The notes below the pieces were generated by a model, which saw nothing but the letters and a program-made list of their open reading frames with translations, ran no database searches and was not told where the DNA came from. Position numbers and translations under genes: made by a program. Shown here one piece after another: positions 8,895 to 17,704 of a stretch of DNA of 64,000 bases. Positions within the stretch are counted from its first letter, which is position 1; each line of letters opens with the position of its first letter. Source of the DNA: Cyanobacteria bacterium FACHB-471 (GTDB lineage: Bacteria > Cyanobacteriota > Cyanobacteriia > Elainellales > Elainellaceae); the NCBI GenBank assembly GCA_014695345.1, contig JACJOC010000049.1:372001-436000 (forward strand). The letters are read 5' to 3'.

Positions 8895-8917
8895 CAAGAT
8901 AAGAAGGCGAGTTAGAT

Positions 8918-9721
8918 ATGCAGTTAACACATCAAAAATCATGGTCATCCTGGACACGGTGGCTGTCCTGGGAACAGATTGCTCCCTGGCTGGTGCCCTT
9001 CGGACTGATCGTAGTCTGGCAAATTTTGGCACAAGCAGGCATAATTACCACCCGCATTCTGCCTGCCCCCACTCAGATCGTAGAAGCGGCCATTCGCCTG
9101 CTGCAAAGCGGTGAACTCGTTCGCAATGTGGGTATTAGCCTGTGGCGAGCCATGATCGGCTTCATCATCGGTGGCGGAATTGGCTTGGCCTTAGGCGTGC
9201 TGAATGGTATCAATGTCACCGCTGAACGGTTGCTTGATAGCTCACTTCAGATGATCCGCAACATTCCCCACCTGGCGATGATTCCGCTGGTGATTCTGTG
9301 GTTTGGCATTGGCGATCAGGCGCGAATTTTTTTGGTTGTCTTGGGTGTGTTCTTCCCGATTTATATCAACACTTTCCACGGCATTCGCTCCATTGACCCC
9401 AACCTGATTGAAATGGGGAGAGTTTATGGACTGAGCCGCCGCAAACTGTTTTGGCAAATCATTCTGCCCGGAGCTTTGCCCAACGTACTGGTCGGATTGC
9501 GCTATGCGCTAGGTCTGATGTGGCTAACGCTGATCGTGGCAGAAACGATCGCCGCTAATTCTGGCATCGGCTACATGGCAATGAACGCGAGAGAGTTCAT
9601 GCAAACCGATGTCGTGGTGCTGAGCATTTTACTGTATGCACTGTTGGGCAAATTGGCAGACGTTGCCGTACGGATTTTGGAGCGCTGGTGGCTGCCCTGG
9701 CACCCCAGTCAGCACGGATAA
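8918..9721 (+). CDS. ssuC: Sulfonate ABC transporter permease
   Basis: A 267-residue inner-membrane permease of the binding-protein-dependent transport family, with about six hydrophobic segments. The cytoplasmic coupling loop [33 protein letters not shown] is the EAA-type motif that docks on SsuB. The start MQLTHQKSW was chosen at the only plausible ATG. The ATPase gene follows after 34 nt. Confidence 0.93.
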   Translation: MQLTHQKSWSSWTRWLSWEQIAPWLVPFGLIVVWQILAQAGIITTRILPAPTQIVEAAIRLLQSGELVRNVGISLWRAMIGFIIGGGIGLALGVLNGINVTAERLLDSSLQMIRNIPHLAMIPLVILWFGIGDQARIFLVVLGVFFPIYINTFHGIRSIDPNLIEMGRVYGLSRRKLFWQIILPGALPNVLVGLRYALGLMWLTLIVAETIAANSGIGYMAMNAREFMQTDVVVLSILLYALLGKLADVAVRILERWWLPWHPSQHG

Positions 9722-9755
9722 ACCAATCAAAAAAGCTATTAAATCAGAGGAATTT

Positions 9756-10538
9756 ATGAGCAGGAAGACAACTACAGTGGCTCATGCCGCTGGCACTCAA
9801 TTAAGCATTCGGAATCTGAGCAAGTCTTTTGGCACGGCTCAGGTGTTGCGCGATATTGACCTGGAAGTTGTGCCAGGGGAATTTGTGGCAATTGTTGGGC
9901 GGAGTGGCTGCGGCAAAAGCACTTTGTTGAGGCTGCTGGCAGGACTGGAAACGCCAACCCAGGGAGAAGTTCTGCTGGATGGACACCCGCTTAGAGGCTT
10001 TAACTCCGATGCCAGAGTTATGTTTCAAGATTCACGACTGCTTCCTTGGCGGCGCGTGTTAGACAATGTTGCACTGGGGCTAAAGCGCAATGGCAAAGAA
10101 CATGGACTGTGGGCACTTCAACAGGTAGGGCTGGCATCGCGATCGCAAGATTGGACAACGGCTCTATCCGGCGGACAGCGGCAACGAGTCGCGCTGGCCC
10201 GAGCGCTGGTGACTCAACCCCGGTTATTGCTGCTCGACGAACCGATGAGCGCTCTGGATGCCCTGACTCGAATTGAGATGCAACAGTTGATCGAAAGGCT
10301 GTGGCAGGAGCAAAATTTCACTGCCGTTCTAGTCACACACGATGTTGAAGAAGCAGTGTATTTGGCAGATCGAGTGATTGTGATTGAGAACGGTTCGATA
10401 CTGGTAAACCAGGAAATTTCCCTACCTCGCCCACGCAATGCTGGAAGCGCTGCCTTTGCTGAACTAAAGACAAAGGTGCTGGAGCGGATTTTGGGCGATC
10501 GCCTCCGAACGGGCAGAGAAGCGGCGATCGCCTCCTAA
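9756..10538 (+). CDS. ssuB: Sulfonate ABC transporter ATP-binding protein
   Basis: The 260-residue ATPase that drives sulfonate uptake. Walker [11 protein letters not shown]-loop [10 protein letters not shown], signature LSGGQRQR, Walker [13 protein letters not shown] and the H-loop VTHDVEEAV are all intact. The start is set at the ATG preceded by CAGAGG; a longer in-frame extension back into ssuC exists but lacks family similarity. It pairs with SsuC and probably serves all three binding proteins in this locus. Confidence 0.94.
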   Translation: MSRKTTTVAHAAGTQLSIRNLSKSFGTAQVLRDIDLEVVPGEFVAIVGRSGCGKSTLLRLLAGLETPTQGEVLLDGHPLRGFNSDARVMFQDSRLLPWRRVLDNVALGLKRNGKEHGLWALQQVGLASRSQDWTTALSGGQRQRVALARALVTQPRLLLLDEPMSALDALTRIEMQQLIERLWQEQNFTAVLVTHDVEEAVYLADRVIVIENGSILVNQEISLPRPRNAGSAAFAELKTKVLERILGDRLRTGREAAIAS

Positions 10539-10567
10539 AAAATGAACCTAGCAAAATGCAGTACCCG

Positions 10568-10596
10568 GTAGGGGTTTAGCAATGCCAAACCCCTAC
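10568..10596. repeat. GTAGGGG-type palindrome between ssuB and third binding protein
   Basis: Perfect 10-base arms GTAGGGGTTT and AAACCCCTAC around a 9-nt loop. It belongs to the dispersed GTAGGGG family seen elsewhere in the window. Confidence 0.8.
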
Positions 10597-10698
10597 AACC
10601 CACCTGGCGAAGAGAGGCGGTGGATTCAGCGATCGCAGTTGTCCTGGATTGGTCACGATTCCTAACTCACTTCAACTGAATAACTTGAAACTAAAACT

Positions 10699-11760
10699 AT
10701 GCGATTAAAAAGACGGAATGTATTGCTTGGACTGGTCGGTCTAAGTTTGCCCCTGATTGCGTCTAGCTGCTCCGGAAATTCTCCTGAACCTACCTCAGAA
10801 GCCAGTTCCACAGAATCGGCTGCGCCCGAAACTACAGCCCAAGCGCCTGAAACGATTCGTATTGGCTACCAGGTGATCCCCAATGCGGAGCTGTTAGCAA
10901 AAGCGTTGGGTTTGACCGAAAAAGCTTTTCCAAACTCGCAGGTGGAATACATCAGCTTTGATTCAGGTCGAGATGTTAACACCGCTGTAGCCGCAGACGG
11001 AATTGACTTTGGCTTAATCGGTTCCGTTGGAGTTGGCGTGGGAATTGCTCAGGGGCTTCCCTACGAGGTTTATTTTATCCACGATGTAATCGGGAAAGCA
11101 GAAGCGCTGGTAGTCCGGCAAGACATTACATCCGTCGCAGATCTGGCAGGCAAAAGGGTCGGCGTTCCCTTTGGCTCCACCACCCACTTTTCACTACTGT
11201 CGCTATTAGAACTGGAGCAAATTAGCCCTGACTCTCTCACGATTTTGGACTTGCAGCCGCAGGATCTAGTTGCTGCATGGCAACGTCAGGACGTTAATGC
11301 AGGTTATGTTTGGCAACCCCATCTATCTCGACTGGTTGAAGATGGCGGCACAGTTTTAACCACATCTGCGGATCTAGCTGAACGGGGTGTGTTGACGGCA
11401 GATGTGGGAATTGTGCGGCAAGCGTTTGTTGATGAATATCCCGATGTGGTGAAGCAATACGTCGCCGTGCTGGATGAAGCGGTGAAGCTTTACCGAGATG
11501 ACCCCGAAGCGGTAGCAGAGGCGATCGCCCCCGAACTGGGACTCACCCCCGAAGAGAGCCTGACGGTCATGGAACAACTGATCTGGCTAGATTCTTCAGA
11601 ACAAGCCAAGGCGGAGTATCTGGGCAGTGCTGACCAACCCGGAGCTTTTGCTGAAGTACTGAAGAGTTCGGCTGATTTTATGGTGACACAGGGGGCGATC
11701 GCTACAGCGCCCGACCTAGACACCTACAAGCAACGCCTTCGGGGTGACGTTCTGCAATAG
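10699..11760 (+). CDS. Sulfonate/taurine-type ABC transporter substrate-binding lipoprotein (third copy)
   Basis: A 353-residue SsuA/TauA-family binding protein with signal MRLKRRNVLLGLVGLSLPLIASSC, where the Cys is the lipidation site, then an acidic Ser/Thr/Pro linker. The binding domain starts IRIGYQVIPNAELLAKALG and includes DLAGKRVGVPFGSTTHFSLL and DLQPQDLVAAWQRQDVNAGYVWQPHL. It is diverged from the SsuA pair and looks closer to taurine-binding proteins. No separate permease or ATPase follows, so it likely shares SsuBC. The exact ligand is not known. Confidence 0.82.
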   Translation: MRLKRRNVLLGLVGLSLPLIASSCSGNSPEPTSEASSTESAAPETTAQAPETIRIGYQVIPNAELLAKALGLTEKAFPNSQVEYISFDSGRDVNTAVAADGIDFGLIGSVGVGVGIAQGLPYEVYFIHDVIGKAEALVVRQDITSVADLAGKRVGVPFGSTTHFSLLSLLELEQISPDSLTILDLQPQDLVAAWQRQDVNAGYVWQPHLSRLVEDGGTVLTTSADLAERGVLTADVGIVRQAFVDEYPDVVKQYVAVLDEAVKLYRDDPEAVAEAIAPELGLTPEESLTVMEQLIWLDSSEQAKAEYLGSADQPGAFAEVLKSSADFMVTQGAIATAPDLDTYKQRLRGDVLQ

Positions 11761-11809
11761 CCAACAGCATTCATCAAACAGCAAGCTCTTAAACAACGGA
11801 GGAAGTTTT

Positions 11810-12001
11810 ATGAGAAATCACAACCTACTCATTCTTACCCTCTTTTGCATCATCAGTTTTTCTGTGGTGTTAGCGCTTTCCTTTGTGCCACGTCCCTCTA
11901 GAGCAGCCTCTTTTGAAGCGCTCCGATCTCGCAGTGAGACGCAATTGACTATTCCCATAAGCAATGGCAGCCCATCGCAATCCCTCTTGATTTATCAGTA
12001 G
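11810..12001 (+). CDS. Small exported protein of unknown function (63 aa)
   Basis: A short ORF with a strong ribosome site (CGGAGGAAG) seven nt before the ATG. The product begins MRNHNLLILTLFCIISFSVV, a hydrophobic helix, and continues to a possible signal-peptidase site after SRAAS, leaving about 25 residues. I do not recognise a family. It sits 49 nt after the third binding protein and is likely co-transcribed. It could be a genuine small secreted or membrane peptide or a decaying gene. Confidence 0.55.
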   Translation: MRNHNLLILTLFCIISFSVVLALSFVPRPSRAASFEALRSRSETQLTIPISNGSPSQSLLIYQ

Positions 12002-12077
12002 CAGAGCCCGGGTATATAGCTTTGCTACTTTTCTCTTTTGCTCAATGTTCAAAGCTGAGTGTCGAAGGAATTGAACC

Positions 12078-12707
12078 ATGACGACCGCGATCGCAACCGA
12101 AAAAATCTACGAGCTAGAAGGGCAAATTCTAGAAGCCTGTTCTTGTAAAGCGCCCTGCCCCTGTTGGATTGGGGATGACCCGGATGGTGGATACTGTGAC
12201 AGCTTTGTTGCCTATCACATCGACCGGGGCAAGATTCAGGGCGTGGATGTGTCGGGACTGACGCTCGTGAAAATCGTCTACATTCCCGGCAATGTGCTGG
12301 CAGGGGGTTGGAAAGCAGTCGTTTACATTGACAGCAACAGTACGCCAGAACAGCAGCAGCTTTTAGAGAAAGTGTTTAACGGTGAACTGGGTGGGGCGAT
12401 CGCTGACGTAGCTAGCCTGGTGTCCGACGTGCTAGATGTCCGCGTTGCTCCGATCGAATACAACATTGAGAACGGACGCGGCACGATCAAAATTGGCGAT
12501 GTCCTGGTGAGCGAAATGGAGCCATATCGCGGCCCAGACGGTAGCCCTACCAAAATGATCGACAGCATTTTTAGCACAATCCCCGGTTCTCCCGCCTACA
12601 TTGCGAAAGCTTCGGTTCATCGGGTTGATTTGCCGGAATTTAACCTGACCTGGAACTACACCGGGCGCAACGCCATTCAAGGTCTGTTTCGCTTTGAGCA
12701 TAGCTAA
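12078..12707 (+). CDS. DUF1326 protein with Cys-rich N-terminus
   Basis: A 209-residue soluble DUF1326 protein. Near the N-terminus it has EACSCKAPCPCWIG and a further Cys in GGYCDSF, a cluster that looks able to bind metal. The rest is a beta-rich domain ending in NLTWNYTGRNAIQGLFRFEH. It overlaps functionally with the next gene: DUF1326 and DUF2182 genes are regularly found side by side, here separated by 2 nt. No reaction is known. Its place behind a sulfonate operon suggests a link to sulfur or metal handling, which is inference. Confidence 0.85.
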   Translation: MTTAIATEKIYELEGQILEACSCKAPCPCWIGDDPDGGYCDSFVAYHIDRGKIQGVDVSGLTLVKIVYIPGNVLAGGWKAVVYIDSNSTPEQQQLLEKVFNGELGGAIADVASLVSDVLDVRVAPIEYNIENGRGTIKIGDVLVSEMEPYRGPDGSPTKMIDSIFSTIPGSPAYIAKASVHRVDLPEFNLTWNYTGRNAIQGLFRFEHS

Positions 12708-12709
12708 CT

Positions 12710-13507
12710 GTGAGCAACACATCCACCCAATCTCGCCCTTTGCTCCAGTCTGTGCTGACGCTCAACCCCGGAATCACCTTGGTTTGGGCAATGGTGTTGG
12801 TGTCCTGGAGTCTCATCATCCTGGCATCGCTAACGGGAAATGAGCATTTATTTCATCCGGCGATCGCCACCACACAGCCCACTGTACAAAAGTTTCTGGT
12901 GTTTTTGCTGGCGTGGCTGGTGATGACGATCGCCATGATGCTACCTACCAGCTTGCCCCTGATCACCCTATTCATGCAGGTGAGCCAAAAGCAATCCCAG
13001 CCGCGATCGCTCCTCGCCGTCTTTCTGTCTGCCTACGCTGCCATTTGGCTTGGCTTTGCCATCGTTCTTTTAGTTGGCGACTGGGCAATTCACCATTGGC
13101 TCGATCGCTGGTACTGGCTACATCAGCACCCTGGGGCGATCGCCGGAAGCACTCTACTGATCGCAGGCGCATTTCAGTTCAGCAGTCTTAAAGAACAGTG
13201 CATGAACGTTTGCCGCCATCCCGTAAGTTTCCTCACTCACCATTACCAGCGCGGATTCAAAGCCGCCTGGAATCTAGGTTTGCGTCACGGGCTCTACTGT
13301 CTGGGCTGCTGTTGGGCACTGATGCTGGTGATGTTTGGGGTTGGTGTGGCGCACCTGACCTGGATGGTAGCGCTCACCGGCATCATGCTGTTTGAGAAAA
13401 CGACCCGCTGGGGAAAGGCGATCGCCCCCTTCGTCGGGTTTGCGCTATTGGCATCTGGCTTGCTGACGCTAGTGCTGCCCTCCGACTTATTTATTCCTTT
13501 GCACTAA
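12710..13507 (+). CDS. DUF2182 integral membrane protein
   Basis: A 265-residue membrane protein with roughly seven hydrophobic segments, including MTIAMMLPTSLPLITLF and the Cys-containing GLRHGLYCLGCCWALMLVMF that defines DUF2182 as a predicted metal-binding membrane family. It starts at a GTG two nt after the DUF1326 stop; the next in-frame ATG would delete part of the first helix region. Close spacing implies translational coupling with DUF1326. Function is unknown. Confidence 0.82.
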   Translation: MSNTSTQSRPLLQSVLTLNPGITLVWAMVLVSWSLIILASLTGNEHLFHPAIATTQPTVQKFLVFLLAWLVMTIAMMLPTSLPLITLFMQVSQKQSQPRSLLAVFLSAYAAIWLGFAIVLLVGDWAIHHWLDRWYWLHQHPGAIAGSTLLIAGAFQFSSLKEQCMNVCRHPVSFLTHHYQRGFKAAWNLGLRHGLYCLGCCWALMLVMFGVGVAHLTWMVALTGIMLFEKTTRWGKAIAPFVGFALLASGLLTLVLPSDLFIPLH

Positions 13508-13525
13508 TCGCGCCAAACTCTCCCA

Positions 13526-14065
13526 ATGTCAGAAGCCAATTCCCAACCAGCTAAAACTCAATCATCTCAAGACGCTTCAGCGAGTGTTGACCAACTGATT
13601 CAGCTCTATCAGGAGATGCCTCCAGAGCTTCAGCAAACCTTTATTGATTTACATCAAAGTCTTGCTACCTCACCTCCAAAGGAAACTCCAGCGCCAATTT
13701 CAGACCAGCGCGTTCGAGACCATCTAGCCAATGAGCGCACTTATCTTGCGTGGATGCGAACGGCGATCGCCCTGATGGGCTTTGGAGTCGTCATCGCTCG
13801 TCTACGCAACCTGCTCACACCAGGCATTCAGGGCACAGGTCAGGGTTGGAAGTTGGGCTTAGTGTTTGCCATCGTCGGGCTACTCACCGTCCTACTTTCG
13901 ACCCGCCACTATTTCGCTGTTTTAGATGCGATCAACCACAACACCTATCGCCCTTTTAGCCGCTGGGTGATTGTCTTCAGCCTAGTGGTGATCACGCTAG
14001 GGGCGGGAGTTCTCTACGTCCTGTTTACGATTCCCGTTGGTTCAAGTACAGACCTAATTGACTAA
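13526..14065 (+). CDS. DUF202 (YidH-type) membrane protein
   Basis: A 179-residue protein with a polar N-terminal region of about 65 residues, then the DUF202 signature RDHLANERTYLAWMRTAIALMGFGVVIARLR and two more hydrophobic segments. DUF202 proteins are small inner-membrane proteins of unknown role. The gene is 18 nt after DUF2182 and 30 nt before the Rrf2 gene, so it is probably part of the same transcript. Confidence 0.85.
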   Translation: MSEANSQPAKTQSSQDASASVDQLIQLYQEMPPELQQTFIDLHQSLATSPPKETPAPISDQRVRDHLANERTYLAWMRTAIALMGFGVVIARLRNLLTPGIQGTGQGWKLGLVFAIVGLLTVLLSTRHYFAVLDAINHNTYRPFSRWVIVFSLVVITLGAGVLYVLFTIPVGSSTDLID

Positions 14066-14095
14066 CCCAGTTTTAGAACTATCAAATTTAACTCT

Positions 14096-14524
14096 ATGGA
14101 ACTGTCCGCCAAAGTTGAGTACGCTTTGATCGCCCTTCTAGAGATGGCTAGCCATCCACAGCCAGGGGAACCGTTGCAAATCAAGCACATTGCTGCCAAA
14201 CAATCGATTCCCGATCGCTATTTAGAACAGGTATTTGCTGCACTCCGTCATGCTGGAATCGTTCGCAGTCAGCGAGGTAATAAAGGTGGCTATCTGCTAG
14301 CGCGTGAACCCTGGCAAATTACGCTACTAGAAATCTTCAACTGCTTGGAAGATAACAGCCGCTCTGCTCAGGGAAAAACGGTTAACTGCGATCGCGTGAT
14401 TGTTCGCAATGTGTGGAAAGAAGCTGAACAAAGCGCTAGAGCCGTTCTACAACGCCATACGCTGCGAGATCTGTGCCAACAGCGAGAAATTCGCCAGCGG
14501 CTCAGCGGCATGTATTACATCTAA
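14096..14524 (+). CDS. Rrf2 family transcriptional regulator (CymR-like)
   Basis: A 142-residue Rrf2-family DNA-binding protein. The winged helix reads LSAKVEYALIALLEMA, IPDRYLEQVFAALRHAGIVRSQRGNKGGYLLAR. The three clustered Cys that hold an iron-sulfur cluster in IscR and NsrR are missing; only single dispersed Cys remain (NCLED, NCDRV, LCQQR). This fits CymR, the cluster-free cysteine/sulfur regulator. Being last in the sulfonate-DUF gene string, it may regulate that string. That role is inferred from position and family. Confidence 0.83.
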   Translation: MELSAKVEYALIALLEMASHPQPGEPLQIKHIAAKQSIPDRYLEQVFAALRHAGIVRSQRGNKGGYLLAREPWQITLLEIFNCLEDNSRSAQGKTVNCDRVIVRNVWKEAEQSARAVLQRHTLRDLCQQREIRQRLSGMYYI

Positions 14525-14591
14525 ACCGAATGTCTGAGAAACCAAACGTCTAAGCGGACAGGCAAGCTTGCTCCGAACACGTAAACTCGGT

Positions 14592-15182
14592 CTAAATCTC
14601 GTAATGCCAGAAGGGTTCACCCTCTTGAGTAATCGTAATTCGGCGTTGCTGCCGTTGAATTAGCCCTCGCCGTTCAAAGCTGCTGAGCAAACGAGTCACC
14701 GTTACGCGAGTTGAGCCAATCAGTTCAGCAAGCTCCTGGTGGGTCAGGCGTAACTCAATCCGCCGACCAAATTTGCTTTCCTGCCCAAACCGCTGCGCTA
14801 GCCAATTCAACACGCGCAGCAAAGAAGCCTCAACCTGTGGGCAATGCAAAATTTCGAGCAACTCTTCAGAATGACGGATATGTCGGATCAGAGCATCTGT
14901 GACCCGGTGCCATTCCTCACGAGGCAACAGCGTTGCCGTCACTTCAGTAAGGCACTCTGCCTGATGCGGATTGGCGTTCGACAGCGGCCGACCTAATACA
15001 TCCCCTGCACTCCAAAGCCCCAGCGTCACCATAGAACCATCTTCCATCCAGGTCGTCGTTCGCACGACCCCACTCTGAATTTGCCAAAGCTGGTCCGAAG
15101 GTAATGGCAGTTGGGCACGACGACCAAAAACAGAATAAGTCGGCTCAATAGACAAGCTAGGACTAAGCATGGTGAGAGTCAT
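14592..15182 (-). CDS. Crp/Fnr family transcriptional regulator
   Basis: A 196-residue Crp-family regulator: an N-terminal cyclic-nucleotide-type beta barrel (LWQIQSGVVRTTTW, SMVTLGLWSAGDVLG) and a C-terminal winged helix ELRLTHQELAELIGSTRVTVTRLLSSFERRGLI. The Arg and Ser residues of a cAMP site are not evident, so the ligand is unknown. A TTG two codons upstream (15188) is an alternative start; the ATG with a GGAAG site is preferred. It converges on the Rrf2 gene. Cyanobacterial CysR is a Crp-family sulfur regulator, which makes a role here plausible, and the dyad at 15265-15290 lies in its promoter. Confidence 0.85.
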   Translation of the reverse strand: MTLTMLSPSLSIEPTYSVFGRRAQLPLPSDQLWQIQSGVVRTTTWMEDGSMVTLGLWSAGDVLGRPLSNANPHQAECLTEVTATLLPREEWHRVTDALIRHIRHSEELLEILHCPQVEASLLRVLNWLAQRFGQESKFGRRIELRLTHQELAELIGSTRVTVTRLLSSFERRGLIQRQQRRITITQEGEPFWHYEI

Positions 15183-15264
15183 GGGCAAAACTTCCAGGAT
15201 GAGGCGGCTGATAAATCGGTGTTGGTCGCTTGATGACTGATGATAAACCAGATCGAAATAAAAG

Positions 15265-15290
15265 TACAGTTCATCGACTGACTAACCGTA
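15265..15290. promoter_or_regulatory. Dyad operator candidate upstream of the Crp-type gene
   Basis: TACAGT, 14 nt, ACCGTA, lying 83-108 nt upstream of the Crp-type start. Half-sites and spacing are the same as at 4791-4816, and the spacer also contains ATCGACT. Confidence 0.55.
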
Positions 15291-15468
15291 GATTCATCTT
15301 GCTATAACAACAATTCAGTAAGCCCTGCCGCCTAAAGTTGCAGCGATACAAAAAGCCTACCGACTCAAGCCAGAAAACTTTGAGTAGGCGAAGTCTGCAC
15401 AGACGAACTTTGCCGCTGGAGCCGGGGTTTTAGCCGCCAAACTCCTTATGAACTTCTAATCTTAAAAG

Positions 15469-15542
15469 GGCGAACGACGGGACTCGAACCCGCGAGTGGT
15501 GGAACCACAATCCACTGCCTTAACCACTTGGCTACGCTCGCC
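15469..15542 (-). tRNA. tRNA-His (GTG anticodon)
   Basis: On the minus strand the cloverleaf folds fully: acceptor GCGAGCG pairs with CGTTCGC, the anticodon stem GTGGA/TCCAC encloses TTGTGGT with anticodon GTG, and the T arm is GCGGGTTCGAGTCCCGT. The extra 5' G(-1) opposite C73, the identity mark of tRNA-His, is encoded. CCA is not encoded. Confidence 0.97.
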
Positions 15543-15689
15543 ACACTGCGTATTGCATTGCCTATTGTAGCACTGCGATCGCCCCTGATTCAAACACTTA
15601 GATACTTAACTGAAACACAATCCCTATATTTACTTGTCATTTAATCCAGAGAACGCTTAGGCTTAGCGAGAGAATCAGAGTTTGATCCC

Positions 15690-16070
15690 ATGAAAGGTAT
15701 AACAATCGGGGCTTCTATAGTTGGGTTGGCGCTAGTCGGGGTAGGAGTCGCGATGGCAGTGACCAATCCTGGGCAAGCTGCCTATGATGACTACGCAACC
15801 GCTCAGTTGACTGAATATCTAGAGGAGAACGCCTGCAGCAAAGCACCCAGCTTCCTGGAAGATCTGCTTCAAGCCCAGTGTGCTGAACTGCTAGAAGACA
15901 ATCAGGACGAAATTAAGCAACTCATTTCTGAGAGTACAGAGCGTCAAAACTTCTTAATTCTGAGTATCTATAAGACTAATTTGTCTGTAAGTAGCCTGCT
16001 TCCTACCTATGAATTTGAGACCATTGGCGTATTTCGAGACTTTTACACCTATAAAGCGAGACAGCAATAG
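15690..16070 (+). CDS. DUF4359 protein, exported
   Basis: A 126-residue cyanobacterial DUF4359 protein. It starts with a single hydrophobic segment (ITIGASIVGLALVGVGVAMAVTNP) likely to be a signal anchor, followed by NPGQAAYDDYATAQLTEYL and two Cys (ENACSK, QAQCAELL) that could form a disulfide outside the membrane. Function is unknown. It is flanked by tRNA-His and a long hairpin and seems to be transcribed alone. Confidence 0.78.
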   Translation: MKGITIGASIVGLALVGVGVAMAVTNPGQAAYDDYATAQLTEYLEENACSKAPSFLEDLLQAQCAELLEDNQDEIKQLISESTERQNFLILSIYKTNLSVSSLLPTYEFETIGVFRDFYTYKARQQ

Positions 16071-16413
16071 GAAAAGGATGAGAGCAATGTAGTAGCACAT
16101 CAAACCCAACGAAGGTTGAGCAAACAACCAGGATATTGGTAAAAACCAGAAGAAATTTGGGATGCAAAACTGAAGTTTTGCATCCCAAATTTCTTCTGCA
16201 TTTATGAGCAAAAATACCCCAAACAGGTGAGCCATTCATTGCCTATTTGAGATTGTTATAGAACCCTGCAAAGTAGCAATTCAGCAAGGCTTTAAAGATG
16301 AAGATTTTGTTGCGAATCGAGCGCTCTACAGACTCTTCTGTATATTGTTTCAGACAGACATTCTCGTGTCTTGCACCCATCTTTTTGCTACTTTGTTTGC
16401 CTGGGAATCTGTT
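16071..16413. other. Intergenic region with long hairpin
   Basis: About 340 nt. Apart from the perfect 24-bp hairpin at 16148-16197, nothing was recognised. An in-frame extension of the next gene to a TTG at 16345 is possible but less likely. Confidence 0.5.
16148..16197. terminator. Perfect 24-bp hairpin, probable terminator
   Basis: AGAAGAAATTTGGGATGCAA and its continuation (16148-16171) pair perfectly with 16174-16197 around 2 nt. On the minus strand the hairpin is followed by GGTTTTTACC; on the plus strand the tail is less T-rich. Confidence 0.6.
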
Positions 16414-17631
16414 ATGAGCAACTATATCTTAAAAGTTACAGCCGGAACTCCACTCAAGCTCAAAGCTGAACCTGCTATCAACCTGCCTGACACTTTCAAA
16501 TATCAGCTTGAAGCGGGGACTCAGTTGCCTGTTGCAAGCTGCGGCAAATATCAAGAAATTCATTATCGAGTTGCTTTTGGTCAAGATGAGCAAGGCAACC
16601 AAGTTGCTTTTCCGGGACCAGAAGGTACCCTGCGCAACACCTGGCTAATTTTTGTGGGGCACTGTCAGTTACTTAATGCAGACGGCACCCCTGTTCGCTT
16701 TCCTCAAGATCAAGGCGTTTTGAAGTTAGAAACTTTTGTGGGAAAGAGTGACAAGCTGTTAATGAATGCGATTACGGCCGAAAAGCTGTTATCCGCTCAA
16801 ATTCAGGAACGGCTGATTTCTCTTGCGCTACTTGATCCGCCAGCCGATGGCAAGTTTGGGCCGATATCCATTGCCGCTCTCAAAAACTTTCAGGCACGGG
16901 TAGGGCTTGAGCAACAAGATTTTTTAGATGGGCCAACCGCAGAGAAGCTGCTCAGAGCTAAACCAGTCAGCAACTCTCAGGTCAACAACTTTCAGATTAG
17001 CAATAGTTTGGCCAGTCGAGTTATTCAGTATATGCAAAGGAAGAATTACAAAATCTTTCATGGCAACCAGCGTTACAACATTGTCTACATTGAGGGAATG
17101 GATTTAGACGGCACCCTCAACAATGACAAACCCAATGCCTTTAATGATTTACGGCTGGTCATCGAAATTGTAAATGGAGTTCCAAAACTGGTCGGTAAAT
17201 GGGAGGCAACGACAGAACCCGGCAAGAAATATACGCTTAAACCGATGAGCGTCAGAGGTGCAGCCCGAATCAAGTTTGGGCAGTATAAAGCCTGGCAGAT
17301 GGGGTTTCACAGAAGAGACAAGCGACATCCTGCTCTGGTTCAAGCGGGAAAAATTCCAGTTCACCGAGATTTGAACAAGGATTATTCAAGGGCGGGAGAC
17401 TTAGTTGAGATTGGTCTGTTTGGCGTTAATCAGCATCATGGCTACAGTGCGTCTCGCAATGATGTAGGGGGACATAGTGCGGGTTGCCTCGTGGGACGCT
17501 CTATAGAAGAACACAATCAGTTCATCAAGCTGATCAGGCGAGACCAGCGCTATTTGGCAAATCGAGCCTATATGTTTGAGACAACCATCATTCCCGGAGA
17601 TGGGCTAGTTAAGCATTTTCCCCCAGGTTGA
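16414..17631 (+). CDS. Peptidoglycan-binding-domain protein with C-terminal HSAGC domain
   Basis: A 405-residue protein. The N-terminal part resembles an SH3-like module (YILKVTAGTPLKLKAEP). A peptidoglycan-binding type 1 domain follows at about residues 110-190 (LLDPPADGKFGPISIAALKNFQ). The C-terminal domain has DLDGTLNNDKPNAFNDLRLVI and GGHSAGCLVGRSIEEHNQFI; the His/Gly-Cys arrangement recalls L,D-transpeptidase-like or DUF5675-type active sites, but I cannot assign it firmly. No signal peptide is evident from the chosen ATG. A cell-wall or phage-like lysozyme-associated role is possible. Confidence 0.65.
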   Translation: MSNYILKVTAGTPLKLKAEPAINLPDTFKYQLEAGTQLPVASCGKYQEIHYRVAFGQDEQGNQVAFPGPEGTLRNTWLIFVGHCQLLNADGTPVRFPQDQGVLKLETFVGKSDKLLMNAITAEKLLSAQIQERLISLALLDPPADGKFGPISIAALKNFQARVGLEQQDFLDGPTAEKLLRAKPVSNSQVNNFQISNSLASRVIQYMQRKNYKIFHGNQRYNIVYIEGMDLDGTLNNDKPNAFNDLRLVIEIVNGVPKLVGKWEATTEPGKKYTLKPMSVRGAARIKFGQYKAWQMGFHRRDKRHPALVQAGKIPVHRDLNKDYSRAGDLVEIGLFGVNQHHGYSASRNDVGGHSAGCLVGRSIEEHNQFIKLIRRDQRYLANRAYMFETTIIPGDGLVKHFPPG

Positions 17632-17704
17632 GTCCTATTGGGACAAGATGATTTTTTGATGGATCTGTAAAAGCTCTAAGTGCTGCAAGAATATTCTCAG
17701 CAAG

